The position numbers and the translations under genes are program-made. The notes under the pieces were generated by a model. That model searched no databases, was not told the DNA's origin, and saw only the letters and a list, made by a program, of their open reading frames with translations. From contig VXOJ01000063.1 in NCBI GenBank assembly GCA_009840115.1, positions 61,199 to 125,198 on the forward strand: a stretch of 64,000 bases of DNA. The letters are read 5' to 3'. Shown here one piece after another: positions 16,746-23,957 of this stretch. Every line of letters starts with the position of its first letter. Position 1 is the stretch's first letter. The stretch is from Gemmatimonadales bacterium (GTDB lineage: Bacteria > Gemmatimonadota > Gemmatimonadetes > Palauibacterales > Palauibacteraceae).

Positions 16746-17528
16746 TCAGAAGAGTCGGGGATCGTCGAACACCCGCATCGCCACCAGCCGGATGTACAGA
16801 TCCGTCATGCATACGAAGACGAGGCTGAACCAGGCCCAGCCCATGTGTCGCTTGTTGAACCAGCTCACGCCCTTCCACGCCTTGTGGCGCGCCTTCCCCG
16901 CCAGCGCGCAGGAATAGCAATCGACGTCGCCGCCGATGAGATGGCGGAGCGAGTGGCAGCCGAACCAGTATCCCGACAGCAGCACGAGGTTGATCAGGAG
17001 GACGATGGATCCGACTCCGACGCCGAAGCCGTCCTCGAAGAAGAACCCGTGAATCGTGTCGTACGTCAGGAAAAGCCAGATGATGATCGAGGCGTACAGG
17101 AAGTAGCGGTGAAGGTTCTGGAGGACCCACGGCAGCCGCGTCTCGCCCGCATACCTGTCGCCGCGGAACTCGCCCACCGCACAGGCGGGCGGGTCGAGGA
17201 AATAGGCGCGGTAATACGCCTTCCGGTAGTAATAGCACGTTCCCCGGAACCCGAGGATCACGCCCATCATCAGTATCGCCGGAGAGAACGGCCACCACTC
17301 GATTCCGAACAGCCGGATCTGTTCCGGGCAACTGGCGGCGATGCACGGCGAGTACAGGGGCGACAGGTAGGGGTCGGCAAAATAGTTGCCGCCCTGCAGG
17401 ACCGCCCAGGTGGCGTAGCCGCCGAAGAGGCCGAGCCCCAGTGCTACGCTCAGGGGCGGTACCCACCACCGATCCCTGCGGAGGGTCTTGCCGAAACCGC
17501 GATCTCGAACCGCGACCGAGCTTTCCAT
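16746..17528 (-). CDS. sdhC: succinate dehydrogenase membrane subunit, Sdh1-like and Cys-rich
   Basis: 260 residues with about five membrane helices (roughly 24-46, 82-97, 141-160, 172-192 and 231-250). The motif NYFADPYLSPLYSPC is shared, to my knowledge, with the single large membrane subunit of mycobacterial Sdh1. It has an unusual set of conserved-looking Cys and His residues: Cys98, Cys116, Cys191-His192, His196, Cys204 and Cys207. In M. smegmatis Sdh1 a membrane Rieske-type [2Fe-2S] cluster was reported, and these residues are candidates for a similar site. It is first in the sdhCAB operon. Confidence 0.85.
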   Translation of the reverse strand: MESSVAVRDRGFGKTLRRDRWWVPPLSVALGLGLFGGYATWAVLQGGNYFADPYLSPLYSPCIAASCPEQIRLFGIEWWPFSPAILMMGVILGFRGTCYYYRKAYYRAYFLDPPACAVGEFRGDRYAGETRLPWVLQNLHRYFLYASIIIWLFLTYDTIHGFFFEDGFGVGVGSIVLLINLVLLSGYWFGCHSLRHLIGGDVDCYSCALAGKARHKAWKGVSWFNKRHMGWAWFSLVFVCMTDLYIRLVAMRVFDDPRLF

Positions 17529-17573
17529 GGTCTTTCGTCGACTCTTCGTGGAGTGGGGGGTGGGAACGCGGCC

Positions 17574-17603
17574 AGCCTACCGGGCCGTCAGGATGACTGT
17601 CAA
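17574..17603 (-). promoter_or_regulatory. sdhCAB promoter
   Basis: On the minus strand, -35 TTGACA (17598-17603), an 18 bp spacer and -10 TAGGCT (17574-17579), about 45 bases before the sdhC ATG. The -35 overlaps the stop codon of the upstream E2 gene. Confidence 0.6.
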
Positions 17604-19087
17604 GCGGCGTCGTCCGGGAAACCCTCGAGGTATTCCTGGACCCGGTTGAGGAAGAACGCCGCCATGGCGCCGTCGACCACGCGATGGTCGTAGGAAAGAC
17701 CGAAGTAGGCCCGGTTGCGGATCGCGATCACGTCATTGCCGAGTCCGTCCTGAACGACGACCGGACGCTTCTCGATCACGCCGGTTCCCAGGATGGCGAC
17801 CTGGGGCTGGTTGATGATCGGGGTCCCGAACAGGTTTCCGAAGACTCCTACGTTCGTGATCGTGAACGTCCCGCCTTGGATGTCGTCGAAGTCGAGCGCT
17901 CTGTTCCGAGCCTTCTCGGCGAGTTCGTTCGAGCGCTGCGCGAGGCCCAGCAGACTGAGTTGATCCGCGTCCTTGAGCACGGGCACGATGAGTTCGCGGC
18001 CGTCGCTGATCGCCACCGCGATCCCGAGATTGATGTTGCCGTGATACACGATGCGCGATCCGTCGACGGACGAGTTGAGGATCGGGTATTCGCCCAGGGC
18101 CTCGATCACGGCGCGATAGATGAAGGGGCCGTAGGTGAGCTTCACCCCCTGGTCGGCGAAGCGCGACTTGAGCGACCGCCTGAGTTGAACGATCCGCTCG
18201 AAATCCACCTCGATGACCGATGTCACGTGCGCGGAAACGCGCTTGGACATGAGCATGTGTTCCATCGTCCGCAGGCGGACTCTGCTCATCTCCTCGACGC
18301 GGTCGCGCTCGCGAATCGGCACGGAGCCGAGCCGCACATCCAGCGTCGCCCCGTGGATCGGGATCCGGAGCGTGCCGGGCGCCGCCGGCCTGGGCGCCGC
18401 CGGCCTGGGCGCCGCCGGCTCGGGGAGCGCGGGCTCCGGCGCCTTCACGTCGGAGGCCGGGACCGGCGGCGGGACCACGGCGGGGGCCGCAACGGCGACG
18501 GGAGCCGCCGTGGGAGCGGGAGCCGCCGCAGGAGCAGGCGCCGCCGCCCCGCCGGCCGAGATGAACGCAAGAATGTCATCCCGCGTCACGCGCCCGGAGG
18601 TGCCCGTCCCGGGCACCTGCTGGATGTCGACGCCGTGTTCCGCGGCGATCTTCCGCACGAGCGGGGTCGATCGAGTCCTCAGGCGCTCGCCGCGACTGGA
18701 GGGCGACGCCTCGACCGCCGGGGCCGGGGATGCGGGAGTGGCGCCCGCCGAAGCGACCGCGGGGACTGCCGCCGCGGGATCGGGCGCTGGCGGATCGTCC
18801 ACGGGCGCCGAAGGTGCGGCGGGTGCGGCGGGTGCCGCGACCGTCGCATCCGTCTCGATGCGGGCGACGACCGTGTCGACCTCGACCGTCTCCCCGTCCT
18901 GCACGAGAACTTCGGCCAGCACCCCCGCCGCCGGCGACGGAATGTCCGCGTCCACCTTGTCCGTGGAAATCTCGAACAGATCCTCGTCACGCTCGACCGC
19001 ATCCCCGACCTTCTTGAGCCAGCGCGTCAGCGTCCCCTCCGCGATGGATTCCCCCATCTGCGGCATGATGACATCCACTTTGGACAT
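17600..19087 (-). CDS. 2-oxoacid dehydrogenase E2 component (dihydrolipoamide acyltransferase)
   Basis: 495 residues: a lipoyl domain (1-80) with the lipoylated Lys44 in STDKVDAD, an Ala/Pro linker, a peripheral subunit-binding domain (STPLVRKIAAEHGVDI to VTRDDILAFI), a second Ala/Pro linker, and a catalytic domain ending with the acyltransferase motif DHRVVDG. It transfers the acyl group to CoA. The pattern favours a branched-chain or mixed 2-oxoacid complex, but substrate cannot be fixed from sequence. It follows the E1-beta gene by 33 bases. Confidence 0.88.
   Translation of the reverse strand: MSKVDVIMPQMGESIAEGTLTRWLKKVGDAVERDEDLFEISTDKVDADIPSPAAGVLAEVLVQDGETVEVDTVVARIETDATVAAPAAPAAPSAPVDDPPAPDPAAAVPAVASAGATPASPAPAVEASPSSRGERLRTRSTPLVRKIAAEHGVDIQQVPGTGTSGRVTRDDILAFISAGGAAAPAPAAAPAPTAAPVAVAAPAVVPPPVPASDVKAPEPALPEPAAPRPAAPRPAAPGTLRIPIHGATLDVRLGSVPIRERDRVEEMSRVRLRTMEHMLMSKRVSAHVTSVIEVDFERIVQLRRSLKSRFADQGVKLTYGPFIYRAVIEALGEYPILNSSVDGSRIVYHGNINLGIAVAISDGRELIVPVLKDADQLSLLGLAQRSNELAEKARNRALDFDDIQGGTFTITNVGVFGNLFGTPIINQPQVAILGTGVIEKRPVVVQDGLGNDVIAIRNRAYFGLSYDHRVVDGAMAAFFLNRVQEYLEGFPDDAA
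18377..18420. repeat. 15-bp tandem repeat in E2 linker
   Basis: Three near-identical copies of a 15-base unit (GGGCGCCGCCGGCCT) encode the PAAPR repeats of the flexible Pro/Ala linker before the catalytic domain. The linker length may vary between strains. Confidence 0.7.
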
Positions 19088-19120
19088 TGGTGTTCTTCCC
19101 CGGCGTACAGCCGCGTGGGT

Positions 19121-20095
19121 TCAGTAACTCAGTTGCAGGCGGGCCATCGAGACGATGTCCGCCACCTGGGGTAGATGGGCCTCCTCCAGCTCGGCCGCGT
19201 ACGGTACCGGCGTGTCGAGTGCGGCCACCCGCCGGATCGGAGCATCAAGCCACTCGAACGCGCGCTCGCACACCAACGCCGCCACCTCGCCGCCGAAGCC
19301 GCCGAACCGCGGCGCTTCGTGCAGGACGAGAAGTCTCCCCGTTTTCTTCACGCTCTCGAGGATCGCGCCGCTATCGAGCGGTTGCAGCGTCCGCAGATCA
19401 ATAATCTCGATCTGCGCACCATCCTCCTCCGCCACCTGCTCCGCAGCCTCGTGCGCAGTATGGACCATGGCGCCATACGTGACCAGCGTGAGGTCCGTTC
19501 CTCCGCGGTGCGTTCGGGCCTTCCCCAGCGGAGTCACGAACTCCTCGCCTTCCTCAAGCTCTTCGCGAAGTCTGCGATACAGGTACTTGTGCTCGAAGAA
19601 GAGGACCGGGTCCGGGTCCCGAATCGCGGCCTTGAGCAACCCTTTCGCATCCCTCACCGTGGCCGGAGCCACCAGCTTGAGACCCGGCACGTTGGCGAAA
19701 TACGACTCCACGTTCTGCGAGTGAAAGGGCCCCGCGCGCACGCCCGCGCCGCAGGGTCCCCGAATCACCAGCGCGGCCCCCACGCCCGTCCGGTAGCGGA
19801 CCTTGGCGGCGAAGTTCACGATCACGTTGAAGGCCGGGGCGATGAAGTCGATGAACTGCATCTCGCACACGGGCTTCAAGCCCATCTGCGCCGCCCCGAT
19901 CGCCGCGCCCACGATCGCCGCCTCGCTGATCGGAGTGTCGATGACGCGATCTTCGCCGAATTCCGCGAGCAGCCCCTCCGTGACCCTGAAGGCGCCGCCA
20001 TAGGCGCCAATGTCCTCGCCCATGATGAAGACGTCGGCGTCCGCTCGCATCTCCTCACGGATCGCCTGTTGAATCGCTTCGAGATAGGTAGCCAC
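19121..20095 (-). CDS. 2-oxoacid dehydrogenase E1 beta subunit (transketolase-like)
   Basis: 324 residues, normal for a separate E1-beta. It has MGEDIGAYGGAF, the DTPISEAAIVGAAIGAA helix that contacts thiamine diphosphate, FHSQNVESYFANVPGLK and a C-terminal transketolase domain. With an E1-alpha it decarboxylates a 2-oxoacid and passes the acyl group to E2. No E1-alpha or matching E3 is next to it. The start is a GTG just seven bases after a promoter -10, so the E1-beta/E2 mRNA is predicted leaderless. Confidence 0.88.
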   Translation of the reverse strand: MATYLEAIQQAIREEMRADADVFIMGEDIGAYGGAFRVTEGLLAEFGEDRVIDTPISEAAIVGAAIGAAQMGLKPVCEMQFIDFIAPAFNVIVNFAAKVRYRTGVGAALVIRGPCGAGVRAGPFHSQNVESYFANVPGLKLVAPATVRDAKGLLKAAIRDPDPVLFFEHKYLYRRLREELEEGEEFVTPLGKARTHRGGTDLTLVTYGAMVHTAHEAAEQVAEEDGAQIEIIDLRTLQPLDSGAILESVKKTGRLLVLHEAPRFGGFGGEVAALVCERAFEWLDAPIRRVAALDTPVPYAAELEEAHLPQVADIVSMARLQLSY

Positions 20096-20102
20096 GGCGC
20101 AA

Positions 20103-20132
20103 AGAATAACCGCGCGCCGTCCGCATCGGCAA
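20103..20132 (-). promoter_or_regulatory. promoter of E1-beta/E2, leaderless type
   Basis: On the minus strand, -35 TTGCCG (20127-20132), an 18 bp spacer and -10 TATTCT (20103-20108). Seven bases then separate the -10 from the GTG start codon. Confidence 0.6.
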
Positions 20133-20150
20133 CGCGTCGAGGGTTGTGCT

Positions 20151-21233
20151 TTACTTACACGTAAAGGGCAGTTCCGTAACGTGCAGCGCGACCCCGGGAT
20201 GGTCCATCGACTCCAGCACCGCCCCGAGGGCGACCTCCCGCCGGACGTAGCCCAGGCCGATGGGTCCGAAACGCGGAGAATGAACTGCGGAAGTGATGAG
20301 GCCGACCGGTTTCGCGCCGCCGGTCCCGGAGGGCACTCGAAGTTCGGCGCCGACGAGGTTGCGTGCCTGGTGGAGGGCGTTCGGAGTCCAGCGAAGCCCG
20401 CGCAGGTGGCGGTTCACATGGCCCCGGTAGTGAATGCGAGCGACGACTTCCTGGCCCGTGAAGCATCCCTTGGCAAAGCTGATCGCCCGGTCATCCTGTC
20501 CCGCCTCCTGGGCCAGCCGATCCGCGCCCAGCTCGGACCCGAAGACCGGCAACCCCCGCTCCAACCGCAAGATCTCCCAGTCTCCGCCGCCGGCGACGGC
20601 TCCGCCTGCCCGCGTGACGGCGCCCTCGAGCTGCCTCGAAAGCCTTTCCGCGTCTCGTGCCCGGCCGGTGCGGTCTACGTACAGGTCGAAGCCGGGGCCC
20701 TCGATCTCCTCCCTGCAAACCACGAGGGCCGGAATGCCGCCGATACGCACGGTTGTCGCCTCGAGAGGGGCCAGTTCGCCGGGCTGCCGCACAAACGAGA
20801 TTCCCGCGGCGGCTTCCCATTGTTCGAGCGCCTCGGCGGCTCGCGGTCCGATGAGCGTATGCACGGAAACGCTCGCCTCGCGGTATTCCGCGAACATCGG
20901 AGGCACGTATGTCCGAAGGTGATCCATCAGAGAGGGCAGGGCCTCACCCGGCGCGTCGAGCCAAACGGTCTCCGTTCCCCCTCCGGCGTCGCGCTCGAAA
21001 CCCGCCACGGGCAGAATCCGCAGATCGACGACGACGCGACCGCGGCGATCCAGGAGAAAGGAGTAGATGCCCCGCCCCAACGGGACATCCGTCACATCGT
21101 TCGAGGCGAGGCCGTTCATGACTCGTAGCGCCCCGGAACCCGATACGGCGACGACGACGCGCCCAACGTTCGCGAACAGCCCGACGCGCTCGACGGCGGC
21201 ACGATAGCCGTCGGACCCGGCACCCTCCGGCAT
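20151..21233 (-). CDS. ygfZ: YgfZ/GcvT-family folate-binding protein
   Basis: 360 residues in the aminomethyltransferase fold. The signature KGCFTGQEVVARIHYRGHVN matches the YgfZ motif with its conserved Cys, and this region separates YgfZ from true GcvT. YgfZ uses tetrahydrofolate to help repair or assemble [4Fe-4S] enzymes, which suits a genome window rich in Fe-S proteins. It has an ATG start and stands alone, with a terminator from the upstream operon between them. Confidence 0.87.
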   Translation of the reverse strand: MPEGAGSDGYRAAVERVGLFANVGRVVVAVSGSGALRVMNGLASNDVTDVPLGRGIYSFLLDRRGRVVVDLRILPVAGFERDAGGGTETVWLDAPGEALPSLMDHLRTYVPPMFAEYREASVSVHTLIGPRAAEALEQWEAAAGISFVRQPGELAPLEATTVRIGGIPALVVCREEIEGPGFDLYVDRTGRARDAERLSRQLEGAVTRAGGAVAGGGDWEILRLERGLPVFGSELGADRLAQEAGQDDRAISFAKGCFTGQEVVARIHYRGHVNRHLRGLRWTPNALHQARNLVGAELRVPSGTGGAKPVGLITSAVHSPRFGPIGLGYVRREVALGAVLESMDHPGVALHVTELPFTCK

Positions 21234-21269
21234 CAGGTCGACGTGGCCCGCCGAGCAGTCCGTGGCGGC

Positions 21270-21300
21270 AAAAAAAGCTCCCGGGCCGAAACCCGGGAGC
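21270..21300 (-). terminator. Rho-independent terminator of the OmpA-type operon
   Basis: On the minus strand a perfect 9-bp stem (GCTCCCGGG with CCCGGGAGC) around a six-base loop is followed by seven Ts. It lies 38 bases past the stop of the OmpA-like lipoprotein gene. It is the clearest intrinsic terminator in the window. Confidence 0.9.
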
Positions 21301-21337
21301 CTGGCTCCAACCTGGCCATCAAGCGCAACTCAGGGCA

Positions 21338-21976
21338 CTAACTCGAGCCCGGTCCGGCCCACTCGACGACGAACGTCGCACGACGGTTCTCGATCCCGGT
21401 CTGGCGGTCTTCGACGCCGGTGTCCTGGTTCACGAGGCGCGACTCACCGATGGCCACAACGCCGATGTTGTCCGCATTCATCCCCGCGGTCTGCACGAGG
21501 TAGTCCCTCACGCTCTCGGCGCGCGCCAGGGACAACGTCATGTTGTATGCCTCGGATCCGGCACTGTCGGCGGAGCCTTCCACGGTGACCCGGGCCTGAG
21601 GGAAGGATCCCAGGATGGTGGCCGCGAACGCGTCCAGAATCGGGCGGTCGACGGCCCGCACCTCGGCGCTGTTGAAGTCGAAGTGCACCGGCAGGGAAAC
21701 AGCGAGTCCCGCGCCGTGCATGTCGTCGTCGCTGACGTGACCTCCGAACTCCTGCCGCAGACGATCAAGCCCGCTCCGCAACTCCTCTATATCGCCCTGA
21801 AGCGCCTCTACCGCAGCCGTATTCGCGGAGATGCGAGCCTCGTGGTCCGCGAGCTGCCCGTTCACGGGCTCCATGACGCGATCGAGTTCCCACTGGCGCA
21901 CGAGCTGCATGCAACCCGCAGACAGGAAGGCTAGAGTCACCACAACCATCGACACCCACACCCTGTTCTGGCGCAT
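21338..21976 (-). CDS. OmpA-family lipoprotein
   Basis: 212 residues from the ATG at 21976, which has AGGAGGAG upstream. A signal peptide ends in the lipobox LSAGC, followed by a short coiled coil (about residues 35-80) and a C-terminal OmpA domain. That domain has HFDFNSAEVR, the peptidoglycan-binding VEGSADSAGSEAYNMTLSLA and SLARAESVRDYLV. It probably tethers the outer membrane to peptidoglycan. It follows the outer-membrane protein gene by 25 bases and precedes a strong terminator. Confidence 0.88.
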   Translation of the reverse strand: MRQNRVWVSMVVVTLAFLSAGCMQLVRQWELDRVMEPVNGQLADHEARISANTAAVEALQGDIEELRSGLDRLRQEFGGHVSDDDMHGAGLAVSLPVHFDFNSAEVRAVDRPILDAFAATILGSFPQARVTVEGSADSAGSEAYNMTLSLARAESVRDYLVQTAGMNADNIGVVAIGESRLVNQDTGVEDRQTGIENRRATFVVEWAGPGSS

Positions 21977-22001
21977 CCTGACTACTCCTCCTTTTCGCGG
22001 C

Positions 22002-22673
22002 TTACGGGAAGTTGACGCGGAGGCCAACCGAGAGCGGGATTTCCATTATGGAGCTGAACCCGTGCACGTTGTTGAGTTCGCCGTACACGTGCGTCTCTTC
22101 CTCATCCGTCATGATATAGCGGAGGTCGAGTTGGGCGAAGAGCGTGACCATCGGGACGTCCGTATCCGCATGGCGGGCGAAGTTGAGCCCCGCCTTGATT
22201 CCGGCGTTGCCGGAAAAATACGACCCGTTCACCAGGGCCACCGTGTGGAGTCCCGGACGCGGATGGTTTCGCAGCAGGAACGCGTCGGAATCGAGCGTCG
22301 AGGCGCCCAGGCCGAAATCGACCGCGACGGTGGCATTGCCCATCGGGTCCGTGAGGTGATACTCGATCCCGCCCGTCAGATGGAAGATCTGAAAGTTCGG
22401 GTCGATCGACCCCTTCGTGCCGAGCATGTCGAGCGCTCCCTCGACCCGCAGCGCCAGACGCGGGCGCAGGAAGTAGGATGCCGCGCCCGAGAAGGACGGA
22501 CCCGCCTCGGCGGCATCGGCGATCTCGCCCATGGGGACGGCCATCCCGACTCCGCCCTCGAACGACCAGAACATCGGAGAATAGGGACTCTGGGCCTCGG
22601 CCCGCGCGGGCAGAAAAGCGAACGCAGCCATCGCGCCAACCACCAACACCAGCTTTCTGAACACATCCTTCAT
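22002..22673 (-). CDS. outer-membrane beta-barrel protein
   Basis: 223 residues. The ATG at 22673 has AGGAGGT five bases upstream and gives a clean signal peptide (MKDVFRKLVLVVGAMAAFAF to AEAQ). The rest is a run of amphipathic strands (FEGGVGMAVPMG, LRVEGALDML, IEYHL, AGLNF) ending in LSVGLRVNFP, a typical barrel C-terminus with a final aromatic/proline end. No specific family was recognised. It is co-transcribed with the OmpA lipoprotein. The longer open frame to 23075 is not needed. Confidence 0.78.
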   Translation of the reverse strand: MKDVFRKLVLVVGAMAAFAFLPARAEAQSPYSPMFWSFEGGVGMAVPMGEIADAAEAGPSFSGAASYFLRPRLALRVEGALDMLGTKGSIDPNFQIFHLTGGIEYHLTDPMGNATVAVDFGLGASTLDSDAFLLRNHPRPGLHTVALVNGSYFSGNAGIKAGLNFARHADTDVPMVTLFAQLDLRYIMTDEEETHVYGELNNVHGFSSIMEIPLSVGLRVNFP

Positions 22674-22803
22674 ATCGACCTCCTGCGAGTTATGAGGCTG
22701 CCGAGGAACGCGCGGGCTGTCTGATTCGCCACGCAAACCACGCACGAACGTCCAACTGCAACCGGCGGCACCCGGCCTCCGATGTCGCCGGAAAAATCGA
22801 TGC

Positions 22804-22833
22804 AAGCTAAGCCCGATGTCGAATAACATGCAA
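22804..22833 (-). promoter_or_regulatory. promoter of the OMP/OmpA operon
   Basis: On the minus strand, -35 TTGCAT (22828-22833), an 18 bp spacer and -10 TAGCTT (22804-22809). The leader to the ATG at 22673 is about 125 bases and has a good ribosome-binding site. The rest of the 244-base gap up to 22917 shows nothing further. Confidence 0.5.
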
Positions 22834-22917
22834 GAGATACAACGTGTGCTCCAGCGCGTGCGGAAACCTCGTTCCAGAGAGGCCGAACAGGCTCTCGAAT
22901 ACGCGAAGATCCGCGGT

Positions 22918-23829
22918 TCAGGCGCGGGAGACGTACGCCGCCAGGCCCGTCGCGAGATCGCGCGGTCGAAACGCCGGAAAGCGGCGACGGGCCAGGTCGG
23001 AATCGGCGATTCCATCCTGGGTTGCGAAGTCCACGGCGTCGCGCGACAGGATCTGGCCCGGGAGACGCTCCGCACATCCCGCGACGAGCTTAACGAGCCC
23101 TTCCGGGACGTGCAGAATCACCCGGCGACGGCCGAGCGCCGCCATGGCCGTCCGCACGACGTCGTCCAGCGACAGGACATCCGGGCCACCCGCCTCGAGA
23201 GTGAGCCCGTCTCCCGCCGAACCCAGCGTAGCCTCGCACACCAGGTCCGCCAGATCATCCACATGTATCGGGGTAATGCGCCCGGAGCCGTCCCCCAGTT
23301 GGGGAAAGACGAACGGAATCGTGCGAATGAGCGCGATGAAGCGGTTCAGGCTTCGGTCTTCGGGGCCGTAGACCCATGAAGGTCGAACGATGACGTGGGC
23401 GAGGCCCGAGTCCCGCACCGATGCCTCCGCCAACCCCTTGGCGCGATACCAGGTACGCGCGGAGCCGGGATCGGCCCCGACCCCGGACAGGTAGACGAGC
23501 TTGCGTACTCCCGCCTCCACCGCGGCCTCCACCAGGGCGGCGGTGCCGCGGGCGTCGACCTCCATGAACGTCCGGCCGCGGGCGGGCGCCTCCACCGGAT
23601 AGCCCGGGAACTGGACGGAGAGAATGGCCGCGTCCACCGCGTCCATCGCCCGGACGAGGGTCGCGGGCCGACGCACATCTCCCGCGACGTATTCCGCCGG
23701 GAGCCCGAGACGCCCGGCGCCGGCGGGGTTCCGGGTCAGTACGGCAACCCGCGCCCCGCGACCGTGCAGCCCCCGGACGAGGGCACGCCCGAGAAAGCCT
23801 GTTCCACCCGCGACGAGGACCCGCTGCAT
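22918..23829 (-). CDS. NAD(P)-binding SDR-family protein, NDUFA9-like
   Basis: 303 residues of the atypical short-chain dehydrogenase group. The N-terminus VLVAGGTGFLGRALVRGL binds NAD(P), YLSGVGADP follows, and WYRAKGLAEASVR is the YxxxK-type motif. RPSWVYGPEDRSLNRF is typical of the complex I NDUFA9-like/NmrA subgroup, whose bacterial members have no agreed substrate. A GGGAGG ribosome-binding site supports the ATG. It diverges from the aconitase-like gene. Confidence 0.8.
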   Translation of the reverse strand: MQRVLVAGGTGFLGRALVRGLHGRGARVAVLTRNPAGAGRLGLPAEYVAGDVRRPATLVRAMDAVDAAILSVQFPGYPVEAPARGRTFMEVDARGTAALVEAAVEAGVRKLVYLSGVGADPGSARTWYRAKGLAEASVRDSGLAHVIVRPSWVYGPEDRSLNRFIALIRTIPFVFPQLGDGSGRITPIHVDDLADLVCEATLGSAGDGLTLEAGGPDVLSLDDVVRTAMAALGRRRVILHVPEGLVKLVAGCAERLPGQILSRDAVDFATQDGIADSDLARRRFPAFRPRDLATGLAAYVSRA

Positions 23830-23957
23830 GACTTCACCTCCCGACTGGCGCCGGGGCGCGCATCACCTGAACATCCCCCGGATGACATCGTAGCCGTCGT
23901 CGGATGCCAGACCAATGTCACCCCGATCTTCTGGCCCGGTCAGGGCGGGAGTACAAC

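Noticed and set aside
22674..23075. N-terminal extension of the outer-membrane protein to 23075
   Set aside because: The ATG at 22673 has a strong ribosome-binding site and a clean signal peptide. The extension overlaps the neighbouring SDR gene and is non-conserved in character.
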